Part shown: positions 1 through 7,760 of the stretch, piece by piece
Layout: the number at the start of each line of letters is the position of its first letter
Position numbering within the stretch: the first letter of the stretch is position 1
The notes under the pieces: model-generated
Told to the model about the DNA's origin: nothing
What the model saw: the letters and a program-made list of their open reading frames with translations, nothing else
Databases searched by the model: none
Position numbers and translations under genes: made by a program
NCBI RefSeq assembly: GCF_006716185.1
Contig: NZ_VFOP01000001.1
Coordinates: 2,542,001 to 2,606,000, forward strand
Length of the DNA: 64,000 nt
Direction: 5' to 3'
From: Ornithinicoccus hortensis
Lineage (GTDB): Bacteria > Actinomycetota > Actinomycetes > Actinomycetales > Dermatophilaceae

Positions 1-198
1 GATCCGGTCGGTCCACCCCGAGCGACCGTGGTTGGGCAGGTCCACCAGCAGCGAGCTGAAGTCCGGTGCCAGCCCCTTGGCGATGGTGGTGAAGTTCTTC
101 CCCTGCCCGAACAGCCCGTGCAGGAAGACCACCCGCGGTCCGTCGTCGCCGACCCGGGTGGTGTGCAGGGTGAACTCCTCGTGCTCGGCCACGGCCAC
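1..198 (-). CDS. alpha/beta-hydrolase fold protein, N-terminal fragment
   Basis: This is the first 66 codons of a gene running off the left edge. The peptide carries the strand-turn motif VVFLHGLFGQGKNF (oxyanion-hole region) followed by LLVDLPNHGRS, the usual start of an alpha/beta hydrolase. The GTG at 198 is the furthest upstream start because an in-frame TAG lies just before it; the GTG at 192 is an alternative. It is divergent from rlmC with only 24 bp between start codons, so the two share a promoter region. The catalytic triad lies outside the window, so the substrate cannot be predicted. Confidence 0.75.
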   Translation of the reverse strand, partial: MAVAEHEEFTLHTTRVGDDGPRVVFLHGLFGQGKNFTTIAKGLAPDFSSLLVDLPNHGRSGWTDRI

Positions 199-209
199 AG
201 ACTACGCAC

Positions 210-215
210 TACCCT
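210..215 (+). promoter_or_regulatory. -10 box of a leaderless promoter for rlmC
   Basis: TACCCT lies 7 nt before the GTG at 223, which places the transcription start on or next to the start codon. The same TACCCT box precedes two other genes (2661-2666 and 7110-7115). No ribosome binding site is visible. The mapping is by sequence only. Confidence 0.55.
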
Positions 216-222
216 GGGCCGG

Positions 223-1371
223 GTGCCCGAGCCCTTCGTCCTGCAGTGCGCCTACCACGCAGCCGGGCGGTGCCGGTCCTGCACCCTCTTGGGCACGCCC
301 TACGACCGGCAGCTCGCGGACAAGCAGGCGCGCGCCGAGGCGGCCCTGGCGGGGCACCCGGTCGAGTGGGCGGCGCCGTTCGCCAGCCGGCCCGCGGCCT
401 TCCGGAACAAGGCCAAGCTGGTCGCCGGTGGGACCCGCGCACGGCCGACGCTGGGGATCCTGGACGGGCGGCAGCACGGCGTCGACCTGAGCGGGTGCGG
501 ACTCTACGAGGCCGGGCTGGACGAGGTGGTGGGGTCGCTCACCGACGTGGTCGGTGACCTCGGTCTGGTGCCGTATGCCGTGCCCGCCCGGTCCGGGGAG
601 CTCAAGCACGTCCTGGTGACCCACTCCCCCGACGGCGAGCTGATGCTGCGGTTCGTGCTGCGCTCGCACGGGCAGGTGGGGCGGATCCGGCGGCAGCTGC
701 CCGACCTGGTGGCGACGTACCCGGGCGCGCGGGTGGTCTCGGTGAACATCCAGCCGGCCCACGCCGCCGTCCTCGAGGGGCCTGAGGAGATCGTCCTCAC
801 CGGGGACCAGGAGCTCACCATGCGGGTCAACGGCGTGCCGTTGCGGCTGCGGCCCCGCAGCTTCTTCCAGACCAATACGGCCGTCGCTGCCGGGCTCTAC
901 CGGCAGGCGCGCAGCTGGGTGGACGAGGTGGACCCCGCCTCCCTGTGGGACCTGTACTGCGGCGTCGGCGGCTTCGCCCTGCACGCCGCGCTCCGGCCGG
1001 ACGGCACGGCACGCGAGGTCCTGGGGATCGAGTCCTCCGCCGACGCGGTCGACAGCGCCCGGGCGACGGCGTCGGCGCTGGGTCTGGCGGTGCGCTTCCG
1101 GGCCGCCGACGCCACCGGGTCCCTAGCCCACGGGGACGGGCCGGAGATGGTCGTGGTCAACCCACCCCGGCGGGGCATCGGCCCGGACCTGGCCCGACGG
1201 ATCGAGGCCTCGGGCGCCGGGCACGTGCTCTACTCCAGCTGCAACGTCGCCTCGCTGGCCAGGGACATCGCGGCGATGCCGGGCTTCGTCCCGGTCCGGG
1301 CGCGGGTGTTCGACATGTTCCCGCAGACCGAGCACCTCGAGGTGCTCACCCTGCTGCGTCGCCTGCCCTGA
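223..1371 (+). CDS. rlmC: 23S rRNA (uracil-C5)-methyltransferase RlmC/RumA family
   Basis: A 382-aa SAM-dependent rRNA uracil-5 methyltransferase. The N-terminus has the iron-sulfur cysteines (C9, then CRSC at about 17-20, and a fourth in SGCGLY near residue 87). The Rossmann part shows LWDLYCGVGGF (SAM loop), NPPRRG and the nucleophile motif YSSCN near the C-terminus. It lacks an N-terminal TRAM domain, which fits RlmC (U747) better than RlmD or TrmA. The reading frame is open upstream, but the family start and a -10 box 7 nt earlier support GTG 223. Its last 26 bases overlap the convergent ASCH gene. Confidence 0.85.
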   Translation: MPEPFVLQCAYHAAGRCRSCTLLGTPYDRQLADKQARAEAALAGHPVEWAAPFASRPAAFRNKAKLVAGGTRARPTLGILDGRQHGVDLSGCGLYEAGLDEVVGSLTDVVGDLGLVPYAVPARSGELKHVLVTHSPDGELMLRFVLRSHGQVGRIRRQLPDLVATYPGARVVSVNIQPAHAAVLEGPEEIVLTGDQELTMRVNGVPLRLRPRSFFQTNTAVAAGLYRQARSWVDEVDPASLWDLYCGVGGFALHAALRPDGTAREVLGIESSADAVDSARATASALGLAVRFRAADATGSLAHGDGPEMVVVNPPRRGIGPDLARRIEASGAGHVLYSSCNVASLARDIAAMPGFVPVRARVFDMFPQTEHLEVLTLLRRLP

Positions 1372-1936
1372 GGTGCCGGAGGACGGTCTGGCCGCGCGGG
1401 GAGAGCCGGTAGCCGGTCGGCAGGCTCTCGGTCAGCCCCAGCTCTTTGAGCCGGCGCACGTTGGCCTTGAACGGGCGCCGCTCGACGCCGATGGAGGCGC
1501 CGATGGTCTCGGCCAGCTCCGCGGGCCGGGCCTCGATCAGCTCGAGATAGCGGCGGGTCCAGGGCCCCTTCTGGCTGCGGGAGTCGATGCCCGCGAGGGT
1601 GGCCGCGAGCGCTGCCAGCTGCTCGGCGGACAGGTCGGCCTGCTCCCGCAGCGTCACCCGTTCGTCGGGCCCGGCCGGGCGCACCCCGACCCGGTATGCC
1701 GTGCCCTCCTTGCGGGTGAGGAAGCCCACGAGCGTCGCCCGGTCGCTCCGGGCCCGGCGTGCGTCCTCGTCCGTGATGTCCTCGAGCTCGACCGGCTCCA
1801 CGGAGGTGAACGCGATCACGCCCCGCGACGTGCGTTGCCGTCCGCCGGCCCGGTGCATCGGCCGCTTCCAGGTGCGGAAGACGACGTCGACCTCGCCGGC
1901 GACGATCCGGTCGAGGTCGACGTTGGAGAACATCAT
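1346..1936 (-). CDS. ASCH (PUA-like) domain plus winged-helix protein
   Basis: A 196-aa protein. Residues 1-80 look like an ASCH/PUA-like RNA-binding fold (FSNVDLDRIVAGEVDVVFRTWKRP, then a run rich in Val-Glu-Asp-Ile-Thr). Residues 110-190 look like a small winged helix with basic helices (RRPFKANVRRLKELGL, then YRLSPRGQTVL). Two adjacent ATG codons begin the frame. It lies 30 bp downstream of the YciO gene on the same strand and may be co-transcribed. The exact role is unknown; nucleic-acid binding is an inference from fold. Confidence 0.6.
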   Translation of the reverse strand: MMFSNVDLDRIVAGEVDVVFRTWKRPMHRAGGRQRTSRGVIAFTSVEPVELEDITDEDARRARSDRATLVGFLTRKEGTAYRVGVRPAGPDERVTLREQADLSAEQLAALAATLAGIDSRSQKGPWTRRYLELIEARPAELAETIGASIGVERRPFKANVRRLKELGLTESLPTGYRLSPRGQTVLRHLRAGDAAG

Positions 1937-1966
1937 GGTGGCCGCCTCCTCCGGGGCCGCACCTCC

Positions 1967-2587
1967 TCAGACGAAGATGCTGGTGTCCCCGGCGCCCTCG
2001 CGGGTCACCTGGGGCGTCCCGTCGGAGAAGTCGATGACGGTGGTCGGCTCGCTGCCGCTGACGTCACCGTCGATCACGATATCGACCTGGTGGTCCAGCG
2101 CCTCCTTGACGTCCCACCCCTGCTCCAGCGGCTCGTCGTGGTCGGGCAGCAACAGGGTGCTCGACAGGATCGGCTCACCCAGCTCGGCCAGGATCGCCTG
2201 GGTGATCCGGTGCTCGGGGATCCGCACGCCGACCGTCTTCTTCTTCGGGTGCAACAGCTTCTTGGGCACCTCGGGGGTGGCCGGCAGGATGAAGGTGTAG
2301 GGGCCGGGGGTGGCCGACTTGACGGCGCGGAAGACCGCGTTGTCCAGCTGGACGTACTGGCCGAGCTGGGCGAAGTCCCGGCAGACCAGGGTGAAGTGGT
2401 GCCGGTCGTCGAGGTGTCGGATGTCGATGATCCGCTGCCGCGCCGTGGGGTTGCCCACCTGGGCCCCGAGCGCGTAGCGGGAGTCGGTCGGATAGGCGAT
2501 CAGCCCGCCTTCGCGCAGCGCGGCCACGACCTGTTCCACCAGGCGTGGTTGCGGGTCGACGGGATGGATGTCCAGGAACTTGGCCAT
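1967..2587 (-). CDS. Sua5/YciO/YrdC-family protein (threonylcarbamoyl-AMP synthase fold)
   Basis: A 206-aa protein with the dsRNA-binding/nucleotide-binding Sua5 fold: GGLIAYPTDSRYALG near residues 27-41, the basic KPxx-type segment HPKKKTVGVRIPEH near 113-126 and LGEPILSSTLLLP near 135. The length and the TDSRYALG version of the motif match the E. coli YciO branch more closely than TsaC or Sua5, so it may not make tRNA t6A itself. Its start overlaps the region upstream of the divergent DUF1697 gene. Confidence 0.8.
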   Translation of the reverse strand: MAKFLDIHPVDPQPRLVEQVVAALREGGLIAYPTDSRYALGAQVGNPTARQRIIDIRHLDDRHHFTLVCRDFAQLGQYVQLDNAVFRAVKSATPGPYTFILPATPEVPKKLLHPKKKTVGVRIPEHRITQAILAELGEPILSSTLLLPDHDEPLEQGWDVKEALDHQVDIVIDGDVSGSEPTTVIDFSDGTPQVTREGAGDTSIFV

Positions 2588-2660
2588 GGATCACCCTAAC
2601 CACGCCACCCTCGCGTGCACGAGCACGGGCGGACGGTGTGTCCCCGTAACCGGGCGCGCC

Positions 2661-2666
2661 TACCCT
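2661..2666 (+). promoter_or_regulatory. -10 box of a leaderless promoter for the DUF1697 gene
   Basis: TACCCT followed by exactly 6 nt and the GTG at 2673. This decides the start: longer in-frame reading back to 2568 would include the promoter and overlap the divergent gene. Confidence 0.5.
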
Positions 2667-2672
2667 GGTGCC

Positions 2673-3242
2673 GTGCCCAGTCATCTCGCACTGCTCCGCG
2701 GCATCAACGTCGGGGGCCGCCACAAGCTGCCGATGGCGTCCCTGCGCGACCTGGCGACGGGCCTGGGTCACACGGATGTTGCCACCTACATCCAGTCCGG
2801 CAACCTGGTCATGACGCCCGCGCGCGGGGCGAGCCCGACCGTCCTGGGGGCAGAGTTGCAGGCCGCGATCGACGAGGAGTTCGGCTTCGCCCCGCTCGTC
2901 GTGGTGCTGACCGCCGACGAGTGGCGCCAGGTGGTCGAGGCCAACCCCTACCCCGACCCGCAGGAGCCGCGGCACCTGCACGCCTACGTCCAGCAGGAGG
3001 ACTTCACCGCTGAGCAGGTCACCGCCCTGGCACGACTCCGCGACGAGAGCCGGGAGGCCGGCGGCGCGGACGACCTCACGGTGCTGGGCCGTGTCTGCTA
3101 CCTGCACACCCCCGACGGGCTGGGCCACAGCGCGCTGGCCGAGAAGATGGCCAGGGTCAGGGCGGCGGGGCTGGATCGTGCCACGGCACGCAACTGGGCC
3201 ACCGTGCTCACCCTCCAGCAGACGCTGCAGCGGCACGACTGA
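2673..3242 (+). CDS. DUF1697 family protein
   Basis: A 189-aa cytosolic protein of unknown function. The family signature is clear: LLRGINVGGRHKLPM at the N-terminus, then YIQSGNLV near residue 40 and a conserved C-terminal helix (ARNWATVLTLQQ). The GTG start is set by the leaderless -10 box. It is a single-gene unit facing away from the YciO gene. Nothing in the sequence suggests a substrate. Confidence 0.8.
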   Translation: MPSHLALLRGINVGGRHKLPMASLRDLATGLGHTDVATYIQSGNLVMTPARGASPTVLGAELQAAIDEEFGFAPLVVVLTADEWRQVVEANPYPDPQEPRHLHAYVQQEDFTAEQVTALARLRDESREAGGADDLTVLGRVCYLHTPDGLGHSALAEKMARVRAAGLDRATARNWATVLTLQQTLQRHD

Positions 3243-3352
3243 CCTACTGTCCGTGGTCGACTCGGCCACCGGGCTGTCTGCGCCTGTCGGCGCTATCCCC
3301 TAGAGTGCTGGGTGGATCGGACGCAGGGGGCGTCCGCAGGAGGGGATAGAAG

Positions 3353-4021
3353 ATGAGGAACACCGACGGCGGGCCGGAGTCAGCCGAGCCGTGCCGGCGC
3401 CTGCCCGCGCTCGCGGTCACCGGCTCTCTGGTCGGCATCGTGCTGTGGGCGGTCGCCGGAGGTCTGGTCCGGCTGCGGTTCGGGGGCGGCTCCGAGCTGC
3501 CGTCGAACCTGCCGGCCATGGTCTTCGTCCTCGGACTGGCCCCGATCGTGGCGGTGGGGGGCCTGATCCACCAGGTGGTGGCGGACCGGGGGGTCCTCCA
3601 TACCTGGCTGATCGGCACCTTCGGCGGCGGGCTGCTCAGCGTCGGGGTCGGTTGGCTGGCCGCGGGCTCGATCGCGAGCAGACCGGCGCCCGGTGCCCCC
3701 TGGGACATCCTGGTCCTCGGCCTGGTCCTCACGGCATCGGCGGCGGCCCTGACCTTCCTCGACGTGCGACGAAGCCGCGCGAAACGGCGCACCGGACGTC
3801 ACGGGACCCGTGCCACGGGTCTGGTCACCCGGGTCCGCCTGCCCGATGACCATGCCCGGCCCAGGGCCGAGGTGACGGTCCGGTTCGTCGACGCGCAGGG
3901 CCAGGCGCGCTCGATCACCTGGGCGGCGGACGGGCACACCCCGGTGCCCGGGCAGCCGATCCCCCTGGTCTACGACCCCGACCGGCCCGACCGGACCGAG
4001 GCGATCCTGCTGGACCCCTGA
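3353..4021 (+). CDS. membrane protein with C-terminal DUF3592-like domain
   Basis: A 222-aa protein. Residues 15-140 hold four hydrophobic segments (two pairs of helices separated by short loops). The last 80 residues form a soluble beta-rich domain with AEVTVRFVDAQGQ and PLVYDPDRPD, typical of DUF3592 proteins. A strong site GGAGGGG lies 9 nt before ATG. A 6-bp hairpin (GGACGC / GCGTCC) sits immediately before that site, and a -10 like TAGAGT lies at 3302, so unlike many neighbours this gene has a real leader. Function unknown. Confidence 0.65.
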   Translation: MRNTDGGPESAEPCRRLPALAVTGSLVGIVLWAVAGGLVRLRFGGGSELPSNLPAMVFVLGLAPIVAVGGLIHQVVADRGVLHTWLIGTFGGGLLSVGVGWLAAGSIASRPAPGAPWDILVLGLVLTASAAALTFLDVRRSRAKRRTGRHGTRATGLVTRVRLPDDHARPRAEVTVRFVDAQGQARSITWAADGHTPVPGQPIPLVYDPDRPDRTEAILLDP

Positions 4022-4055
4022 CTCCCCGGTCCCGGTCGGGCGGTGCCCCCGCGGG

Positions 4056-4187
4056 TCACTCCTCGGCGGCCTCCTGGGCCTGGGCTTCTTCGCCGGGCTC
4101 GCCGTGAGTGCCCCAGTAGGGGTTCGGGACGGGTTTGCGGTCGTCCGGCGGAGGGTTCTCCGGGACGGGCAGTTTGTGGTCGGGCAC
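4056..4187 (-). CDS. small proline-rich hypothetical protein (43 aa)
   Basis: A short reading frame missed by length cut-offs. It begins with GTG at 4187, with a perfect AGGAGG site 6 nt upstream, and ends at TGA. The peptide starts VPDHKLPVPENPPPDDRKP and ends in an acidic, Ala/Glu-rich tail. Prolines are abundant before a central PNPYWGTHG. No membrane segment, no cysteine. It sits between the convergent-side ends of the DUF3592 gene and the glxA-like gene. The strong ribosome binding site is the main evidence that it is real. Confidence 0.6.
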   Translation of the reverse strand: MPDHKLPVPENPPPDDRKPVPNPYWGTHGEPGEEAQAQEAAEE

Positions 4188-4288
4188 GCTGGGCCTCCTG
4201 TTCGGGCGCAGGCGAAGACGCCTGCCTTCGGTCACCTTGACACACCTGAGGAGTCACCACCAGGGCGCCTGATACATCCGTGCCCCGG

Positions 4289-5269
4289 TCAGGACGCTGC
4301 GGCGGTTCCCCGGAATCGCTTCCGGTAGGCCAGCGGGGACAGTCCCAGGGACTCCCGGAGCCGCTGGCGCAGGGCCGCCGGCGTCCCGAACCCGGCCAGG
4401 TCCGCGACCTGGTCCACCGGGATGGCCGTGGTCTCGAGCAGTTCCTGGGCCCGGCGCAGCCGCTGCTGGGACAGCCAGGCGTGCGGGGACAGCCCGGTCT
4501 CGTCGCGGAACCGTCGGGCGAAGGTGCGCTCGCTCATCCTCGCGTGCTGCACCAGGTCGGCGACCCTGCGCACCTCGGCCAGGTGCGCGACGGCCCAGGT
4601 CCGGGTCGCCGCGGTGGAGGCCTCGTCGGTCGGCACCTGGGCCGGGATGAACTGCGCCTGACCGCCGTCCCGCCACGGCGCGACGACGCAGTACCGCGCC
4701 ACACGCGAGGCGACCGCGCTCCCGTGATCGCGCCGCACCACGTGCAGCGCCAAGTCGACCCCGGCCCCCAACCCGGCGGAGGTCAGCACGTCCCCGTCGT
4801 CGACGAACAGCACCTCGGGATCGACCTGCACGGCCGGGTACAGCCGGGCCAGGTCCTCGGCATGGGCCCAGTGCGTGGTGGCCCGCCGTCCGTCCAGGAC
4901 GCCGGCCGCTCCCAGCACGAACGCGCCGGTGCAGATCGACATGATCCGGGTGCCGGGACGGATCGACCCCCACGCATCGGCCAGCTCGGGCGGCAGCACC
5001 CCCTGGTGCCGGGGACCGGGCATCCGGGTGCCGGGCACCACGACCGTGTCCGCCCACGCGAGGGCCTCGGGGCCACGGGTCGGCACGATCGCGTAGCCGG
5101 TCCCGGTGCGGACCGGACCGTCCTGCACCCCACAGACCGTCACGTCATACAGACTCCGTCCCCGGTCGTCCTCGGCGGTGGCGAAGATCTGGGGCGCGAT
5201 GGCCAGGTCGTAGCCCACCGCCGGATCGAGGGCGAGGACGGCAACCCGGTGGGGCCGGTGCAAGGTCAT
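4289..5269 (-). CDS. GlxA-family transcriptional regulator (DJ-1/PfpI plus AraC HTH)
   Basis: A 326-aa regulator. Residues 5-180 form a DJ-1/PfpI-like domain with the sensor loop MSICTGAFVLGAAGVL, and the last 100 residues form an AraC double helix-turn-helix (MSERTFARRFRDETG, then IPVDQVADLAGFGTPAALRQRL). ATG 5269 is chosen over the longer frame because TACATT lies 6 nt before it. It is divergent from the MFS permease, which it probably controls. The ligand is unknown. Confidence 0.85.
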   Translation of the reverse strand: MTLHRPHRVAVLALDPAVGYDLAIAPQIFATAEDDRGRSLYDVTVCGVQDGPVRTGTGYAIVPTRGPEALAWADTVVVPGTRMPGPRHQGVLPPELADAWGSIRPGTRIMSICTGAFVLGAAGVLDGRRATTHWAHAEDLARLYPAVQVDPEVLFVDDGDVLTSAGLGAGVDLALHVVRRDHGSAVASRVARYCVVAPWRDGGQAQFIPAQVPTDEASTAATRTWAVAHLAEVRRVADLVQHARMSERTFARRFRDETGLSPHAWLSQQRLRRAQELLETTAIPVDQVADLAGFGTPAALRQRLRESLGLSPLAYRKRFRGTAAAS

Positions 5270-5275
5270 TGGCCG

Positions 5276-5281
5276 AATGTA
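5276..5281 (-). promoter_or_regulatory. -10 box of a leaderless promoter for the GlxA-type regulator
   Basis: TACATT on the minus strand with a 6-nt spacer to ATG at 5269. The divergent MFS gene begins at 5341, so both promoters and any operator lie within 5270-5340. Confidence 0.5.
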
Positions 5282-5340
5282 TCCCAAATGTGGCCTTTCC
5301 GCCACTAGTCGTGACGGGTCCCGTCGGGCACAGTGGTCCC

Positions 5341-6651
5341 GTGATGCCCCCTGTCGAGCACGGTCCGTCCCGTGCGGTCCCCCGGTCCGGCCTGCGCCAC
5401 CCCGCGTGGCTGATGGCCGGGGTCGCCTTCGTCGCGATCATCGGTGCGGCCGGTTTCCGGTCGGTGCCCTCCGTCCTCCTCGAGCCGCTGCACCACGAGT
5501 TCGGGTGGTCCCACGGCCTGATCGGCACGGCGGTCTCGGTCAACCTGGTGCTGTTCGGCCTGTTCTCCCCCTTCGCCGCCGCCCTGATGGACCGGTTCGG
5601 CATCCGCAGGGTCCTGGCCAGCGCCCTCCTGCTGATCAGCGCGGGCAGCCTGGCCACCATCTGGATGACCGAGCCGTGGCACCTGGTGCTGCTCTGGGGC
5701 GTCGTGGTGGGCATCGGCACCGGCTCCATGTCGATGGCCTTCATCGCCGTCCTGGTGTCCCGCTGGTTCGTCGCCCGCAAGGGCCTGGTCACCGGCATCC
5801 TCACCGCGGCCGGCGCGACGGGCCAGCTGATCTTCCTGCCGCTGGTCGCCCGCCTGGCCACCGACCACGGCTGGCGGCTGCCGAGCGTCGTGGTGGCCGC
5901 CTGCGCGCTGGCCGTCGTGCCGGTCGTGCTCGTCCTGGTGCGGGACCACCCGGAGGACGCGGGGGTGACCGCCTACGGCGCGACGCCGGAGGAGCCGGGC
6001 CTGCCCCGGACCGCACCGGTCGGCAGCTCCGCGGGCCGGGCGCTGCGGTCCCTGCGGGAGGCGGCCCGCACCCGGACCTTCTGGTTGCTCGCGGGTGGGT
6101 TCGCGGTCTGCGGGGCCTCCACCAACGGCCTGGTCGGCACCCACTTCGTGACGGCCGCCCACGACCACGGCATGCCGCCGACGACCGCGGCCGGGCTGCT
6201 GGCGCTGGTCGGGGTCTTCGACGTCGCCGGCACCATCGCCTCGGGGTGGCTCACCGACCGGGTCGACCCACGGCTGCTGCTGTTGGGCTACTACACCCTG
6301 CGCGGGTTGTCCCTGATGGTGCTCCCCAGCCTGCTCGCCCCCGGCGTGGAGCCGAGCCTGTGGGTCTTCATCATCTTCTACGGCCTCGACTGGGTCGCGA
6401 CCGTGCCGCCGACGGTGACCCTGTGCCGCGACCGGTTCGGCGAGGCCGGCGCCGTCGTGTTCGGCTGGGTCTTCGCCGCCCACCAGCTCGGGGCCGCGGT
6501 GGCCGCCAGCGGCGCGGGGTGGATCCGGTCGTCGCTGGGCAGCTACGACCTCGCCTGGTTCGCCGCGGGGGCGCTGTGCCTCGGTGCGGCGGTGATGTCG
6601 ATCGCGATCCGGCCGACCACGCCCCGCGTCAAGGTTCCTGTGTCCGCCTGA
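5341..6651 (+). CDS. MFS transporter
   Basis: A 436-aa major facilitator permease with about 12 hydrophobic helices. The loop between helices 2 and 3 has the MFS signature (ALMDRFGIRRVL), and a second half-signature appears in the mirrored position (GWLTDRVDPRLLLL). A tandem GTG-ATG gives two possible starts 3 nt apart. The pairing with a divergent GlxA-type regulator suggests an inducible transporter. The substrate cannot be read from sequence. Confidence 0.8.
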   Translation: MMPPVEHGPSRAVPRSGLRHPAWLMAGVAFVAIIGAAGFRSVPSVLLEPLHHEFGWSHGLIGTAVSVNLVLFGLFSPFAAALMDRFGIRRVLASALLLISAGSLATIWMTEPWHLVLLWGVVVGIGTGSMSMAFIAVLVSRWFVARKGLVTGILTAAGATGQLIFLPLVARLATDHGWRLPSVVVAACALAVVPVVLVLVRDHPEDAGVTAYGATPEEPGLPRTAPVGSSAGRALRSLREAARTRTFWLLAGGFAVCGASTNGLVGTHFVTAAHDHGMPPTTAAGLLALVGVFDVAGTIASGWLTDRVDPRLLLLGYYTLRGLSLMVLPSLLAPGVEPSLWVFIIFYGLDWVATVPPTVTLCRDRFGEAGAVVFGWVFAAHQLGAAVAASGAGWIRSSLGSYDLAWFAAGALCLGAAVMSIAIRPTTPRVKVPVSA

Positions 6652-6661
6652 CGGCGACCGA

Positions 6662-7084
6662 TCAGGAGATCTCGAAGGTCACCGGCGTCGGCAGCGCCAC
6701 CGTCCGGGAGACCGTGCACAGCCGGTCGCGGGACTTGGCGACCGCGTCCGGTAGCCGGTCCCGGGCCCGGTCACCGTCCTCCCCGTCGGGGAACCTGACG
6801 GTGAACTCGACCCGCACCGAGGCCAGGTGGCTCCCCTCCTCGTCGCGGACCTTCTCCCCCGCGGCGACGACGTCGAAGTCGGTGGGTTCGGCGAGCCGCG
6901 TGGTCAGCATGTCGACGTCGATGGCCGAGCAGCCGGCCGCGGCCGCCAGGAGGAGCTCGACCGGGGTGAAGTCGGCCGTCTCGCCCGAGCCGATGCGGAT
7001 CGCGCCGCCCCGGACGTTGGTGGCCTCGTATGCCGAGGCACCGGTGCGGGTCAGGTCGACCGTGCGCAGGTTTTCGGTGTTCAT
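6662..7084 (-). CDS. OsmC/Ohr family peroxide-reducing protein
   Basis: A 140-aa protein of the OsmC fold, which reduces organic hydroperoxides with a pair of cysteines. Both are present: AAAAGCSAIDVD near residue 52 and RDRLCTVSRT near 122, spaced as in the family. The central PVELLLAA helix is conserved. It faces the MFS gene tail-to-tail with a 10-bp gap and is divergent from the phosphatase gene. Confidence 0.85.
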   Translation of the reverse strand: MNTENLRTVDLTRTGASAYEATNVRGGAIRIGSGETADFTPVELLLAAAAGCSAIDVDMLTTRLAEPTDFDVVAAGEKVRDEEGSHLASVRVEFTVRFPDGEDGDRARDRLPDAVAKSRDRLCTVSRTVALPTPVTFEIS

Positions 7085-7109
7085 CGGGCCAGCCTGCCAG
7101 GTGGACCGC

Positions 7110-7115
7110 TACCCT
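7110..7115 (+). promoter_or_regulatory. -10 box of a leaderless promoter for the histidine-phosphatase gene
   Basis: TACCCT, 6 nt, then GTG at 7122. The same hexamer and spacing as at 2661-2666. Confidence 0.5.
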
Positions 7116-7121
7116 GCCCGG

Positions 7122-7742
7122 GTGACCCATCACACCGCCGCCGGTCCCGAGATCCCCTCCGGTCGCCTGGTCCTGGTCCGCCACGGCGAGACCGAGTGGT
7201 CGCGGACCGGGCAGCACACCGGGTTGACCGACCTGCCGTTGCTGCCGGAGGGAGAGGCGGACGCCTCCGCCCTGGTCGGACTGCTGGAGGGTTTCGACAT
7301 CCGGCACGTGCGGTGCTCACCCCTGCAACGGGCCCGCCGCACAGCCGAGCTCGCCGGCCTGCGGGTGGACGAGGTGGACCCCGACCTGCTCGAGTGGGAC
7401 TACGGCGGCTACGAGGGGTTGACCACCCGCGACCTGCGGGAGCGCCTGGGCTATCCGTGGACGGTCTTCGAGCACGGGGTCGTGCCGGGCGACACCTCGG
7501 GCGAGACCATCGAGGAGGTCGCGGCGCGCGCCAGCCGGGTCCTGGACCGGGTGCTCCCCCGGCTGTTCGAGGGGGACGTGGCGCTCGTCGGGCACGGCCA
7601 GGCGCTGCGCATCCTGACCGCCGTCTACCTGCGGCAGGCTCCCCGCTTCGGCGCCAACCTGACCTTCCAGGCCGGGGCGGTGGGCGTCCTGGCCCACCAC
7701 CACGAGGACCCCGTCATCGACGGGTGGAACCTCACCGGCTGA
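7122..7742 (+). CDS. histidine phosphatase (phosphoglycerate mutase-like)
   Basis: A 206-aa member of the histidine phosphatase superfamily. The phospho-acceptor motif LVRHGETEW is near residue 20, the second arginine is in CSPLQRARRTAEL, and the second histidine is in VALVGHGQALRIL. WDYGGYEGLT gives the acidic donor. Size and motif context fit broad-specificity phosphatases (GpmB or phosphoserine-phosphatase-like) rather than glycolytic mutase. It starts with GTG directly behind a leaderless promoter. Confidence 0.85.
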   Translation: MTHHTAAGPEIPSGRLVLVRHGETEWSRTGQHTGLTDLPLLPEGEADASALVGLLEGFDIRHVRCSPLQRARRTAELAGLRVDEVDPDLLEWDYGGYEGLTTRDLRERLGYPWTVFEHGVVPGDTSGETIEEVAARASRVLDRVLPRLFEGDVALVGHGQALRILTAVYLRQAPRFGANLTFQAGAVGVLAHHHEDPVIDGWNLTG

Positions 7743-7760
7743 GCAGGTGCGTGCGGACGG

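Noticed and set aside
223-223. A much longer rlmC from GTG 28
   Set aside because: The extra 65 residues are the antisense of the hydrolase gene and include the shared promoter.
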